Of a DNA stretch of 64,000 nucleotides, positions 1 through 9,042 are shown piece after piece. The stretch lies in the NCBI GenBank assembly GCA_041658205.1, contig JBBAAO010000003.1, positions 186,001 through 250,000 on the forward strand. Direction: 5' to 3'. Each line of letters opens with the position of its first letter. Positions within the stretch are counted from its first letter, which is position 1. Below the pieces are notes generated by a model. That model was not told the DNA's origin, did not search any database, and saw only the letters and a program-made list of their open reading frames with translations. Source of the stretch: Bacteroidota bacterium (GTDB lineage: Bacteria > Bacteroidota > Ignavibacteria > UBA10030 > UBA8401). The translations under genes and the position numbers were made by a program.

Positions 1-1121
1 CCGATCAGATCGCTCGCTTTTGCCATGACGATGTTGGACGAGTATGCCATCGATTCCAAAAACGTTACATCGCGCAATGGATGAGAATCGTTAATCAAAC
101 GGATCTTCTTACCGGGATATTCAATTCTATATTTTCCATTTTCAGCATAAAAGTGTTTCTCTAGCGTGAATCCTTCTTGTTCCAACGCTGCAGAAGCTGT
201 GACAATTTTAAATACTGATCCCGGCTCGTACATGTCCGCCACAACGCGATTTTTCAGTGCGTCGGCATTCTGCACTTTGTTTAGATTCACTTGCGGATAA
301 TTCGCCATCGCAAGAATTTCTCCCGTTTGGGGGCGCATCATTACCACTAAACCTGCATCGGCCTGCGTCCGTGCAATCCCTTTTTTTAATTCTTCATCGG
401 CAATGGATTGATACTGTAGATCGATTGTCAGTTCGATGGAATGTCCGTTTACCGCTTCTTCACGCGGATAATCAACAGAGGGACGTTTTCTTCCCAAACC
501 ATCCTTTTGCATGATCACATATCCGTCTCGTCCGCGAAGCACATCGTTGAATTGCTGCTCGATCCCGCTCACCCCGACATTGTCAATGTTTGTTGCTCCC
601 AACACCTGACCGGCAATTTCATCGTAATGATACAGACGCATTGCTTCATTCATTTTTACGATTCCGCCTAATTTCTTCATCGGTATCATTTCTGCAACGT
701 CGGGACGAAGATGCCGTTCCATCCAGACAAACCGTTTGCTGCTCTGGAGTTTCGCATTGTATTCCCGTTCCGATTTTCCCGTCATAGCAGAAAATTCTTT
801 TGCGATAAGTTTTGCATCGTCTCCTGCAATCTTCGGATCGGCAGCAAACGAAACAAATTCGGAATTTGCTACGAGAACATTTCCGTTCCGGTCATAGATA
901 TTCCCCCGTTGTGCCACGAGCGGCACTCTCGCTTCATACTGTTTCTTTGCGATATCCTGATATTTTCCAGAATCAAGCAATTGAATCTGCACCAAACGCA
1001 TTGCCGCAGCACAAAATGCCAGCAGAAAACAAATCTTCACAGTCAACAGACGATAGTGATAATCTTTCTGTTGAGGTGTCTCTGTTTGTTCGTTATTATT
1101 TTTCTTAAAGGGATTCCACAT
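1..1121 (-). CDS. ftsI: Penicillin-binding protein, FtsI/PBP3-like D,D-transpeptidase (C-terminus cut by window edge)
   Basis: Septal peptidoglycan transpeptidase that crosslinks stem peptides in the periplasm during division. I translated the minus strand by hand: an ATG at 1121 opens a frame of about 373 codons with no stop before the left edge. A short cytoplasmic tail is followed by one membrane segment (about residues 25-45), a dimerisation domain starting at RGNIYDRNG, and the beginning of the transpeptidase domain. The SxxK active-site motif appears as GSVFK (Ser about 302) and the SxN motif as YSSN (about 362); the KTG motif would lie outside the window. It starts 13 bases after the ftsL stop, the usual dcw gene order. 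A Spo-type PBP (SpoVD) is the alternative, but no PASTA domain can be checked here. Confidence 0.93.
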   Translation of the reverse strand, partial: MWNPFKKNNNEQTETPQQKDYHYRLLTVKICFLLAFCAAAMRLVQIQLLDSGKYQDIAKKQYEARVPLVAQRGNIYDRNGNVLVANSEFVSFAADPKIAGDDAKLIAKEFSAMTGKSEREYNAKLQSSKRFVWMERHLRPDVAEMIPMKKLGGIVKMNEAMRLYHYDEIAGQVLGATNIDNVGVSGIEQQFNDVLRGRDGYVIMQKDGLGRKRPSVDYPREEAVNGHSIELTIDLQYQSIADEELKKGIARTQADAGLVVMMRPQTGEILAMANYPQVNLNKVQNADALKNRVVADMYEPGSVFKIVTASAALEQEGFTLEKHFYAENGKYRIEYPGKKIRLINDSHPLRDVTFLESMAYSSNIVMAKASDLI

Positions 1122-1134
1122 AGTATGATTATGT

Positions 1135-1605
1135 TTACTGGTGCAGATTTTTCTGTATTTCAATTACTTTTTCACCATCTACTTCAAACCACGTTGGTGC
1201 TTCTTTTGGGTTTGTCATTCCCAGTTTTTCCTGCGCCATCAAACTGATTCGTTCTAAACTCGCTTTGCGATTAATTTCTGCTTTGATCACTTCATTGGTA
1301 CTGATAATTTGATTATGCTTTACATTCAGATCATTGACTTCTTTTGCCAGATTATTAACCGCGATAACATTTCCTACATATAATAGAGCGGCGGTCGCAA
1401 CGAGAAACAGAATTCCAACGATATTTGATGTTTTTGCTCTTTTTTTTGTATTAACCCTTCGAACATTCTGTTTAGGAAGTGCGTAACCAGGCACGTTTTC
1501 CTGCGGATCAAGCGGTAAAGAGATGGCGTTATTATAGAACTGCCTGTCATTAAACTTCGGCATATCTACAACATCTATTGGGTTACGAGAATAATTTTTT
1601 GCCAT
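1135..1605 (-). CDS. ftsL: FtsL-like division protein
   Basis: A 156-residue bitopic membrane protein placed between rsmH and ftsI, exactly where FtsL sits in dcw clusters. The sequence shows a roughly 60-residue basic cytoplasmic tail, one membrane span (about residues 62-84, GILFLVATAALLYVGNVIAV) and a periplasmic coiled-coil-like segment with heptad spacing (LAKEVNDLNVKHNQI), ending in an ARISL/AQEKLGM-like block typical of FtsL/DivIC proteins. FtsL bridges FtsB/DivIC and FtsI-FtsW in the divisome. The cytoplasmic tail is longer than in E. coli FtsL. Identification rests on topology and gene order because this family is poorly conserved in sequence. Confidence 0.82.
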   Translation of the reverse strand: MAKNYSRNPIDVVDMPKFNDRQFYNNAISLPLDPQENVPGYALPKQNVRRVNTKKRAKTSNIVGILFLVATAALLYVGNVIAVNNLAKEVNDLNVKHNQIISTNEVIKAEINRKASLERISLMAQEKLGMTNPKEAPTWFEVDGEKVIEIQKNLHQ

Positions 1606-1634
1606 ACATCCTTATGTACCTACGATCATTCAAT

Positions 1635-2570
1635 TCAGATTCTTTCTGCCACTCTCATTTTTGCACTTCGCGAACGTGGATTGGTCTTTTGTTCCTCATC
1701 GGATGCTTCCAACGGTTTTTTGGTAATCACTCTCAATTCCGGAATGCGCGGTGTGTCGGGTTGAAACTTGTTGCCCGATGGAATTGTTGTCGCAGCACAT
1801 TCATGAAAAAAAGTTTTTACGATTCGGTCTTCTAGAGAATGGTACGAAATAACAACGATCCTGCCGCCAACAGCCATATAATCGAGAGAATCATGTAATA
1901 TGGATTGCAGCCGGTGTAATTCATTGTTCACTTCAATTCTGATCGCTTGGAATACTCTTGCCAGAGATTTTACGGCAAATTTTCCACCGACAACACTCTC
2001 AATCACGGAAGCAAGCTGCCCGGTCGTTTCAATTGGTATTTCTTCCCTTCGCTGTACAATTCTTCGAGCAATACGCCGAGACAACCGCTCTTCCCCGTAA
2101 TGATAAATTACATCAGCAAGCTCTTCTTCTTCGTAGGAATTCACCACCGCATACGCATCAAGCGATTGACGGCGATCCATTCGCATATCTAACCGTTGAT
2201 CGCCTCGAAAGGAAAATCCTTTGCTTGCTTCATCAAGTTGATAAGAAGAGACACCGAGGTCTAACAACAATCCGTGAACCGTTGAAATATTACAAGAGTG
2301 TAGTATGGCTGCGATGTGTGCGGTGTTATCGTTCACTAGTTGAATATTATGTTGAAAACGCTGCAGACGTTTTTCCGCTTCGTGAATCGCGTCTGCATCG
2401 GCATCAATACCGATAAGCGTACCTTGATCATTGAGGTGTTCACAAATTTTCTCTGCATGTCCCCCTCCCCCCAAGGTTCCATCCACATAAACTCCATTAT
2501 TCACGGTAAAAAGATGCTCCATGACTTCATTGAGCATTACCGGAATATGATACGACGATGATGTTACCAT
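1635..2570 (-). CDS. rsmH: 16S rRNA (cytosine(1402)-N(4))-methyltransferase RsmH (MraW)
   Basis: SAM-dependent methyltransferase that adds the N4-methyl group to C1402 of 16S rRNA in the ribosomal P site. The 311-residue length is normal. Visible family blocks are the N-terminal HIPVMLNEVMEHL, the SAM-binding glycine loop DGTLGGGGHAEKI (about residues 30-43), the central LLLDLGVSSYQLDEASKGFS block, the FQAIRIEVNNEL helix and the C-terminal ISYHSLEDRIVK block. It lies between mraZ (86 bases upstream) and ftsL (29 bases downstream), so it is probably co-transcribed with the division genes. Confidence 0.97.
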   Translation of the reverse strand: MVTSSSYHIPVMLNEVMEHLFTVNNGVYVDGTLGGGGHAEKICEHLNDQGTLIGIDADADAIHEAEKRLQRFQHNIQLVNDNTAHIAAILHSCNISTVHGLLLDLGVSSYQLDEASKGFSFRGDQRLDMRMDRRQSLDAYAVVNSYEEEELADVIYHYGEERLSRRIARRIVQRREEIPIETTGQLASVIESVVGGKFAVKSLARVFQAIRIEVNNELHRLQSILHDSLDYMAVGGRIVVISYHSLEDRIVKTFFHECAATTIPSGNKFQPDTPRIPELRVITKKPLEASDEEQKTNPRSRSAKMRVAERI

Positions 2571-2656
2571 TCTGTGTACCGTTGCATTTGCAGAGATTGT
2601 TTATATGCCGACATAATTATTTTCTCCGCATGCCCTGCGAACGTAACAGTGAATCA

Positions 2657-3106
2657 TCACACTTTCTTTTCAAAAACCTTTGAGGCTACTGTCAGGTAAT
2701 CTTCCTGCTGGCCTTCCAAATATTTTTTAAACTCTGCCGGATTCCACACTTCAATACGATCGTATGCGCCAAGAATAAAAACTTCGTTTTCTATTTTTGC
2801 GTACTCTATCAATTCTTTTGAGAGAACAATTCTATATTGTCCATCCAATTCAACATCCGTAGCATATTGTAAAAGCATTCGTGTAAAGTGACGATGCTTC
2901 GGATCAGTCTGCTGCAATGTTCCTATTTCCGATTCTCGTTTTGCCCACTCATCATTTGGGTAGACAAAAATACAAGGCTCAAATCCGCGCGTGATCACGA
3001 ACGAATTATTCGCTTCGGGTGCAAGATTTTTCCTCATCTTTGCAGGAATATTAATGCGACCTTTATTGTCAACCGTATAATGAAATGAACCTTTAAATGA
3101 TGACAC
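2657..3106 (-). CDS. mraZ: MraZ, transcriptional regulator of the dcw cluster
   Basis: A 149-residue protein with two SpoVT-AbrB-type swapped-hairpin DNA-binding units: FKGSFHYTVDNKGRINIPAKMR at the N-terminus and a second unit around VELDGQYRIVLSKELIEYA. MraZ forms a ring-shaped oligomer that binds direct TGGG-type repeats upstream of its own gene and represses the dcw operon in the species where this was tested. It is the first gene of the minus-strand cluster, and matching repeats sit about 35 bases upstream of the start codon, which supports autoregulation here. Confidence 0.97.
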   Translation of the reverse strand: MSSFKGSFHYTVDNKGRINIPAKMRKNLAPEANNSFVITRGFEPCIFVYPNDEWAKRESEIGTLQQTDPKHRHFTRMLLQYATDVELDGQYRIVLSKELIEYAKIENEVFILGAYDRIEVWNPAEFKKYLEGQQEDYLTVASKVFEKKV

Positions 3107-3141
3107 GACTACTAAATGCCCTATTTTGTTGATGATTTTTT

Positions 3142-3157
3142 ACCCACTTTAACCCAC
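3142..3157 (-). promoter_or_regulatory. MraZ box: two TGGGT direct repeats upstream of mraZ
   Basis: Read on the minus strand this is GTGGGTTAAAGTGGGT: two identical TGGGT units separated by five bases (10-base period), the arrangement bound by MraZ in characterised bacteria. The boxes end about 35 bases before the mraZ ATG. A third unit with the same spacing is not evident. This is the likely operator of the dcw operon. Confidence 0.72.
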
Positions 3158-3323
3158 CACTGGACACAAAGTTACAGAATTTCAATCTAAAGTCAAGTGA
3201 TTTCTCCAATAAACAATGAGTTTTTTGAACTTTTTTGGAATTTTTGTCCGAAAGGGCTGACAAGAAGTCGGTATTGCAGAATGTTATGGCAAAGAGTTAA
3301 GAAATTACTTTAAGTCTATTTTT

Positions 3324-3926
3324 CTAGTTAAACTTTTCAAAATCAGACTCAAGTTGTCTTGTATTCGTAAAAATAATTCCCTTCATCCCAGCGACAATTG
3401 CTCCGTCGACATTTTCTTTCAGATCATCGATGAAGAGCACTTCCTGTGGCTGCACATTAAGCGAAGCGCAAACTTTTTCATACACAATGCTATCCGGTTT
3501 CATGGCACCAAGGTGAAATGAAGTGAACGTATCGGGAAATGTTTTTATTAATGCTGAAACGTGCATTACTTTTTCCCAATGACTCGCGCAGGTATTACTC
3601 AGTACCGCAATTCGGTACTTCTGTTTTACTTTTTCTACAAATAGAATGATCTCTTGATTATCTTCAACAATGATTCCATTGAACGCTTCGAGAATTTTTT
3701 TTCGGGAAAATTTGCGTTGAAAAATCTCAAAGAGAGCTTCGACAAATTCATCCGTTGTCATCTTTCCCGTTTCATACGCACGAACGTTTTCTTGAATTAA
3801 TCGTTGATCGAATTTCAAACGGGTTTCCGTCGTGGTCAATCCAAGTGCGTTGGGAAATGCATCGAAATCGATATCCATTAATACACGACCGAGATCAAAA
3901 AGAATTACTTTAATAGCATTATTCAT
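3324..3926 (-). CDS. HAD superfamily hydrolase, YihX-like phosphatase
   Basis: A 200-residue HAD subfamily IA protein. Motif I is ILFDLGRVLMDID: the nucleophilic Asp is present and the second Asp of DxD is replaced by Gly, as in the YihX/FDLGNV subgroup. Motif II is VLSNT, motif III the Lys in GAMKPD, motif IV IDDLKENVDGA. YihX-type enzymes dephosphorylate sugar phosphates such as alpha-glucose-1-phosphate; the substrate here cannot be told from the sequence. It follows mfd with an 18-base gap and is probably co-transcribed with it. A haloacid dehalogenase-type activity is less likely. Confidence 0.85.
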   Translation of the reverse strand: MNNAIKVILFDLGRVLMDIDFDAFPNALGLTTTETRLKFDQRLIQENVRAYETGKMTTDEFVEALFEIFQRKFSRKKILEAFNGIIVEDNQEIILFVEKVKQKYRIAVLSNTCASHWEKVMHVSALIKTFPDTFTSFHLGAMKPDSIVYEKVCASLNVQPQEVLFIDDLKENVDGAIVAGMKGIIFTNTRQLESDFEKFN

Positions 3927-3944
3927 AGTGCCTATAGGATACGA

Positions 3945-6900
3945 TTACTGTTTTAATTTTTCAATAATAATCATTGCATCGTTTACTCGCTCTACCCCTT
4001 CAGCATGTTTTAAATATGTTTGTAGAAATAAATTTTTCCCTTCCTGTTTCAGTTGTATTTGCGGTTCCTTTATGCTTGAAACAGAGGCCATCATATTGGT
4101 AAAGATGCCGTTCTCATAAAAATGTTTATCCTCTTCTAACGGAAGAAACAAACGAAGCGTTCGTTTATTTAATTCAACTTTTCGGATATTAGATTGTGAT
4201 CCGAGCACGCGAACGGCAGCAAGAGAAAATAAACTATCGACTTCCTCCATTGGTGCACCAAACCTATCTGTCAGTTCAGCTTTCAATTCATCAACTTCTT
4301 TTTGATTTGCCGTTTTGTAGAGCCTGCGATAAATATCCAGCCGTTCTGTATCGCTTTCAACGTAAAATTCAGGAATGTATGCTTCAATATCTGCATCCAC
4401 CTGTGTTTCTATCAGTCGTTGCTTTACCTCAAGTGATGTCGTGGCAAAGACCTCCGCAAATTCCTGCTCTTTCAATTCTGCAACCGCATCTTCAAGAATC
4501 TTCGTATACATCTCAAATCCCATCTCCATAATAAATCCACTCTGTTCTCCTCCGAGCATATTACCTGCTCCGCGAATCTCCAAATCACGCATTGCCAAAT
4601 TCAATCCCGATCCGAGCTCCGTAAATTCCTCAATTGCCTGCAAACGGCGAAGCGTTTGTTTTGGCAGCAAGCTGATAGGCGGAACAAGCAGATAGGCATA
4701 CGCTTGAAGGTTAGCACGTCCTACACGGCCGCGCAGTTGATATAATTCCGCCAATCCAAATTTATCAGCGCGGTTAATGATGATTGTGTTAACGCTAGGA
4801 ATATCGACTCCTGATTCAACAATCTTGGTCGTTACAAGAACATCGAATTTACGCTCAAGAAAATCGATCATCACTTTCTCAAGTTCATGCCCTTCCATCT
4901 GCCCATGCGCAAAACGGAACCGAGCCTCCGGGATTGTTTCAGTGAGTGTTGCTGTAAGGATGTCAATATTACTCACTTTATCTGTTACAATAAAAACCTG
5001 ACCGCCCCTATGAATTTCATGAACAACCGCTTCACGAATAATCTTTTTATCAAATGTTGCAATCTCAGTGTGGATTGGCAAGCGGTTGCGCGGAGGCGTA
5101 TTGATCACCGAAAGATCGCGGGCACCCATCAGCGAAAAATGGAGCGTACGAGGAATGGGAGTTGCTGTTAATGTCAGAGTATCAACGGAGACTTTCATTG
5201 CGCGAAGTTTCTCTTTTGCAGATACTCCAAAACGTTGTTCTTCATCAATCACAAGTAAACCGAGTTCTTTGAATTTCACATCTTTTGATAATAGTCGATG
5301 TGTTCCGATAACAATATCAATCTCTCCATCAGAAAGTTTTTGTAACGACTCTTTAATCTCTTTCGGCGATTTGAATCGGGACAGCAACGCAATCCTCACC
5401 GGGTAGCGACCCAAACGATCCGAAAATGTATTAAAATGCTGCTGCGCAAGGATCGTCGTTGGCACAAGTACACCTACTTGTTTTCCGTTCATCACCGTTT
5501 TAAATGCTGCCCGAACAGCAATTTCTGTCTTCCCAAAACCCACATCACCACAAACCAAACGGTCCATAGGATGCGGGGACTCCATATCTGCTTTTACTTC
5601 AATGGTTGTCCGTGCTTGATCCGGTGTATCTTCGTACATGAAGGAAGCTTCCATCTCCTTTTGCCAATGCGTATCAGACTGAAAGGCAAATCCCGGTTCC
5701 ATTTTTCGTTTCGCATAGAGTTTAATCAGATCGCGGGCAATGTCCTTAATCTTTTTCTTTGTCCGCGCCTTTAGTTTTTCCCAATCCAGACTGCCGAGCT
5801 TATTCAGTTTCGGTTCGTGTCCTTCAGCGGAGGAATATTTTTGAATTCGGGTAATGTAATTGAGATTGACGAAGAGCGTTCCTTTTTCGGCATATTCCAA
5901 TTTTGCAACTTCTTGTTCATTACCACCGACACTGATTTTTTCTAAACCGAGAAATTTTCCGATACCATGATCGATATGTGTTACATAATCACCCTTTCGC
6001 AGTGCATGAAGTTCTTTTGCAGAGAGCCCTTTAAATCGTCTACGTTTTCGCTCCGCGCGTGCTTTTACACGGTTGAAAATTTCATGTTCAGTAAAGATGG
6101 CGATCTTTGCGGATTCAAAAACGAAGCCGGAATGGAACGATTCCGTAGAATAGATAACTTGGTGAAATGCAGAATCCTTAAAATCTTCAGTTCCTATCTC
6201 TGTCTCAATTGGAATAGGTAATTCACGATCTTCCGACATCTGTTCACTAAAATCTACTTTCTGATCTCTGACATCTGATATCTGATCTCTCTCTTCTTCA
6301 ATCAGGTCTTGAATTCGTTCCAGCTCTTCTTTCCTATCCGATGTGATGATAACACTAAATCCTTTTTCAGAGAATTCACTGATCTTTTCCCGAAGGATTT
6401 TGATACTGCCATTCACGCTCGGCTGGGATTGGGATTGAAAATCAATCTGTGCTTGCGAAACCTGAAAGGCAGCGTGCGTAAACCGTGAAAAACTTTCACT
6501 GCTTTTTAACACATCTTCAAAAGAAAAATCAACCGGTACTCCTTCCAGTTCCAGTTCATCGAATTCCTTCTGGAGCAGAGATGGATCTTCGGAGAGAATG
6601 GTCGCATCCGGAGAGAAATATGAAAACAGAGAGACGTTATTTTTATTTTTTTCGTTGCTTTCTTCGCTGCGGTTTTTTTTCAATACGTCGGGAATGATAC
6701 TGACTGATTGTAATTCACGGATTGATCTTTGCGATAACACTTCAAATTCACGGATTGATTCAATCGTATCTCCCCAAAACTCAATCCGCACCGGATGTTC
6801 ACCAATAAACGGGAAGATGTCAAGAATACCGCCGCGTAATGCAAAATCTCCGTACGATTCAACAAATTGTTTTCGTTCAAACCCGAAATCGGAAAGTGCC

Positions 6901-7391
6901 GCAAGCAGTTGTTCAAAATTATGATCTGTTTTTGCAGAAAGTTCAATGACCGCTTTGGAAAACGCTTGACGATCCGGAACGCCGAATCCCAATGCGGTTG
7001 CGTGGGTAATATAAATAGCGGGGATATTCGCCTGTAACGCTTTCATCGTCTCAATCTGTGAAAGCGTTGCGGACATATCCATTGCTTGCGATGCGTGCTG
7101 CGATTCAACGATGCATAATTTTACATTCGCATCGCCGATGATTGTTGCGCAATCGTCCCGAAGTTTTTCTGCCCGTTCCGGTTCATCCAACACCACCAGC
7201 ACTTGTCCGTTCGCTTGGCGATATAATGCGACAGCAACGAATGCCCATAAGGATCCAAATATCCCATGCAGAACGGCAGGATTCTTCGCGGAGACATTGA
7301 GAGCATTCAATCTCTGAAAATGCTCCGAATCAAAAATGTTACTGTAGATATCGTTAGTCACAGACTCGGTATTGGTTCTTTTAAAACGCAC
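3945..7391 (-). CDS. mfd: Transcription-repair coupling factor Mfd
   Basis: ATP-dependent DNA translocase that removes RNA polymerase stalled at lesions and recruits UvrA. At 1148 residues it is full length. In order: a UvrB-like N-terminal region containing FALRGGILDIFPF; the CarD-like RNA-polymerase-interacting domain starting at LRKGDYVTHIDHGIGKF (about residue 467); the helicase core with Walker A GDVGFGKTE (about 617), DEEQ box (about 715) and the QLRGRVGRA motif VI; and a C-terminal TRCF domain (FYVESDTERLDIYRRL). A charged stretch near residues 360-400, encoded by a small DNA repeat, appears to be an insertion between the N-terminal domains and the RNA-polymerase-binding domain. Confidence 0.97.
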   Translation of the reverse strand: MRFKRTNTESVTNDIYSNIFDSEHFQRLNALNVSAKNPAVLHGIFGSLWAFVAVALYRQANGQVLVVLDEPERAEKLRDDCATIIGDANVKLCIVESQHASQAMDMSATLSQIETMKALQANIPAIYITHATALGFGVPDRQAFSKAVIELSAKTDHNFEQLLAALSDFGFERKQFVESYGDFALRGGILDIFPFIGEHPVRIEFWGDTIESIREFEVLSQRSIRELQSVSIIPDVLKKNRSEESNEKNKNNVSLFSYFSPDATILSEDPSLLQKEFDELELEGVPVDFSFEDVLKSSESFSRFTHAAFQVSQAQIDFQSQSQPSVNGSIKILREKISEFSEKGFSVIITSDRKEELERIQDLIEEERDQISDVRDQKVDFSEQMSEDRELPIPIETEIGTEDFKDSAFHQVIYSTESFHSGFVFESAKIAIFTEHEIFNRVKARAERKRRRFKGLSAKELHALRKGDYVTHIDHGIGKFLGLEKISVGGNEQEVAKLEYAEKGTLFVNLNYITRIQKYSSAEGHEPKLNKLGSLDWEKLKARTKKKIKDIARDLIKLYAKRKMEPGFAFQSDTHWQKEMEASFMYEDTPDQARTTIEVKADMESPHPMDRLVCGDVGFGKTEIAVRAAFKTVMNGKQVGVLVPTTILAQQHFNTFSDRLGRYPVRIALLSRFKSPKEIKESLQKLSDGEIDIVIGTHRLLSKDVKFKELGLLVIDEEQRFGVSAKEKLRAMKVSVDTLTLTATPIPRTLHFSLMGARDLSVINTPPRNRLPIHTEIATFDKKIIREAVVHEIHRGGQVFIVTDKVSNIDILTATLTETIPEARFRFAHGQMEGHELEKVMIDFLERKFDVLVTTKIVESGVDIPSVNTIIINRADKFGLAELYQLRGRVGRANLQAYAYLLVPPISLLPKQTLRRLQAIEEFTELGSGLNLAMRDLEIRGAGNMLGGEQSGFIMEMGFEMYTKILEDAVAELKEQEFAEVFATTSLEVKQRLIETQVDADIEAYIPEFYVESDTERLDIYRRLYKTANQKEVDELKAELTDRFGAPMEEVDSLFSLAAVRVLGSQSNIRKVELNKRTLRLFLPLEEDKHFYENGIFTNMMASVSSIKEPQIQLKQEGKNLFLQTYLKHAEGVERVNDAMIIIEKLKQ

Positions 7392-7473
7392 TATCCCCTG
7401 CCGACAAATCGATAATAATTTATCAGCACGGGTGTATTAAGGTAAAAAGGAATTAGTGAAAGGTAAAGGAATT

Positions 7474-8283
7474 TTAGTTCCGTTTGCCTGATTCCGATGT
7501 TAACTGCTGAACCATTCCTTCTATCCTTTGCGCGTCGTCATTCCGAAGCGGTAATGTCTGCCGCAGCTCCATCGAAGGAGAAAATGTATAGATACAGCCA
7601 ATAAAATCCAAAAATGGAAGAAGTGAATATTGTTGAATGATCTTTCGGTGGTTTGGATTAATATCAAAAAGAATGGTAGGAATAAATCGATCCTTGATAA
7701 TTTGTTTCACAACCGGTGTTTGGAATGACCTCTGTAATTCAAAGACTTTTAACGAATCGTGGAGCACCAATACAAATAACGATTTATTTACTCTTTTTGC
7801 ATTCGCTAACGCAGTGGCAAAATCATCCCATACCATAAATTCTGAAACTGTTGTATCGACAATCCAATCGATAAATTTTTCAACGTCCATATATCCAACT
7901 TTGCGTCTTACTTCCAATTGCTCTGAAGTCAACAGCAACGATGTCGGCATCGCGACGATATTAAATTTCTTTTTCACTTCAGCTCCAGCACGCTCATCAT
8001 CGATATTCACTCGTGTTGCAATAAAATTGTTTTGCAATGATGAAGTCACTACATGGTTGGTATACGTTGTTTTATCCATCATCTTGCACGGTCCGCACCA
8101 TTCGGCATACACATCTAAATACACTAATTTATTTTCCGTCTTTGCTCGTTGAAATGCCGATTCGTACGGTACCCATTGCATTGATGTTGTTGTGGGATAG
8201 TATTCAATAATAGCAGCAGCAATTGCACAGACTATACCGATGACTGCAAAGATTTTTATTTCCTGATTGCGGCGTTGGTTCAT
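7474..8283 (-). CDS. Membrane-anchored thioredoxin-like protein with a second, cysteine-less thioredoxin-like half
   Basis: A 269-residue protein with one N-terminal membrane anchor (about residues 9-27) followed by a thioredoxin-fold domain. The redox motif WCGPCK is at about residue 62 and the cis-proline block is VAMPTS. This is the layout of periplasmic DsbD-gamma/TlpA-like disulfide reductases. The last 120 residues (from FMVWDDFATALANAKRVNKS) repeat the opening of the first domain (YESAFQRAKTENKL) but have no CxxC, so they look like a second, redox-dead thioredoxin fold. It begins 3 bases after the ABC permease stop, so it is probably the third gene of that operon. The partner protein is unknown. 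Confidence 0.8.
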   Translation of the reverse strand: MNQRRNQEIKIFAVIGIVCAIAAAIIEYYPTTTSMQWVPYESAFQRAKTENKLVYLDVYAEWCGPCKMMDKTTYTNHVVTSSLQNNFIATRVNIDDERAGAEVKKKFNIVAMPTSLLLTSEQLEVRRKVGYMDVEKFIDWIVDTTVSEFMVWDDFATALANAKRVNKSLFVLVLHDSLKVFELQRSFQTPVVKQIIKDRFIPTILFDINPNHRKIIQQYSLLPFLDFIGCIYTFSPSMELRQTLPLRNDDAQRIEGMVQQLTSESGKRN

Positions 8284-8286
8284 GCC

Positions 8287-9042
8287 TTACTCCGATCCTA
8301 CATCAACAACAACTCTATTCATAGCAAACAGCGTTGCTGCAAAAAAAATTGTCAGCGCAGCACAACCCCATAACAGTTCGGCGTACGGAAATGCCATATC
8401 GGACAATAATGATTGTTGTGCATCTTCAAATCCATTAGGGAATAAATAATCTTTCAAAACAACAGCCCACTTTAAGTCCCAATATTTCCGCATGACGAGA
8501 AAATTTATTAACTGTCCAACCACCATCCAGCCATAGACAAAAAACGAATTGAACGAACCTTGAACAAGGCACGAAACCAATGTAGAAAGAATGATCAGTA
8601 ATAACGCCTGGCAGCACTTCAATAACATTATCATCGCTGACAACGAAAGATCGATTGTAAATGTCAATTTCGGATCAGACATTAATACTATTGCAGCAAT
8701 CAAAATCCCTACCGCGTACACAATAAGTGTTGATGCAAAGACGACAAGGATCTTCGTTATCACATACTGCTCTCTTGTGATCGAACGAATAAGAAGCGTG
8801 CGCAGCCATCCACTAGTGACATCGGCGCCGACAATGCCGGCGGAAAAAATAAGAAATGTAAAAAAAGAAAGAAACGAATCAGCAGAGACGATCAGTTTTG
8901 AGAGTGTTGTTACCATGCCGCTTTGCACCATAACGACTGAAGGAATTAATCCTACTGCGATAATAGCGATGCTAAAAACGATCATTCCTATCGTCCAAAA
9001 TCGTTTAAACTCTGCTGTAAAGAGAATGGGAAAAGTTCTCAT
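8287..9042 (-). CDS. ABC-2 type transporter permease
   Basis: A 251-residue integral membrane protein with about six predicted hydrophobic segments and little else. The block TSGWLRTLLIRSITREQYVITKI after the second segment is the cytoplasmic coupling region seen in ABC-2 permeases (NosY/YhaP type). Its start overlaps the stop of the ATP-binding gene by four bases, indicating translational coupling and an obligate complex with it. Substrate and direction of transport cannot be inferred; families of this layout usually export. Confidence 0.85.
   Translation of the reverse strand: MRTFPILFTAEFKRFWTIGMIVFSIAIIAVGLIPSVVMVQSGMVTTLSKLIVSADSFLSFFTFLIFSAGIVGADVTSGWLRTLLIRSITREQYVITKILVVFASTLIVYAVGILIAAIVLMSDPKLTFTIDLSLSAMIMLLKCCQALLLIILSTLVSCLVQGSFNSFFVYGWMVVGQLINFLVMRKYWDLKWAVVLKDYLFPNGFEDAQQSLLSDMAFPYAELLWGCAALTIFFAATLFAMNRVVVDVGSE

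Noticed and set aside
711..1247. 178-codon plus-strand frame over ftsI/ftsL
   Set aside because: It is antisense to two recognised division genes, has no family resemblance, and codon content is a by-product of the minus-strand genes.
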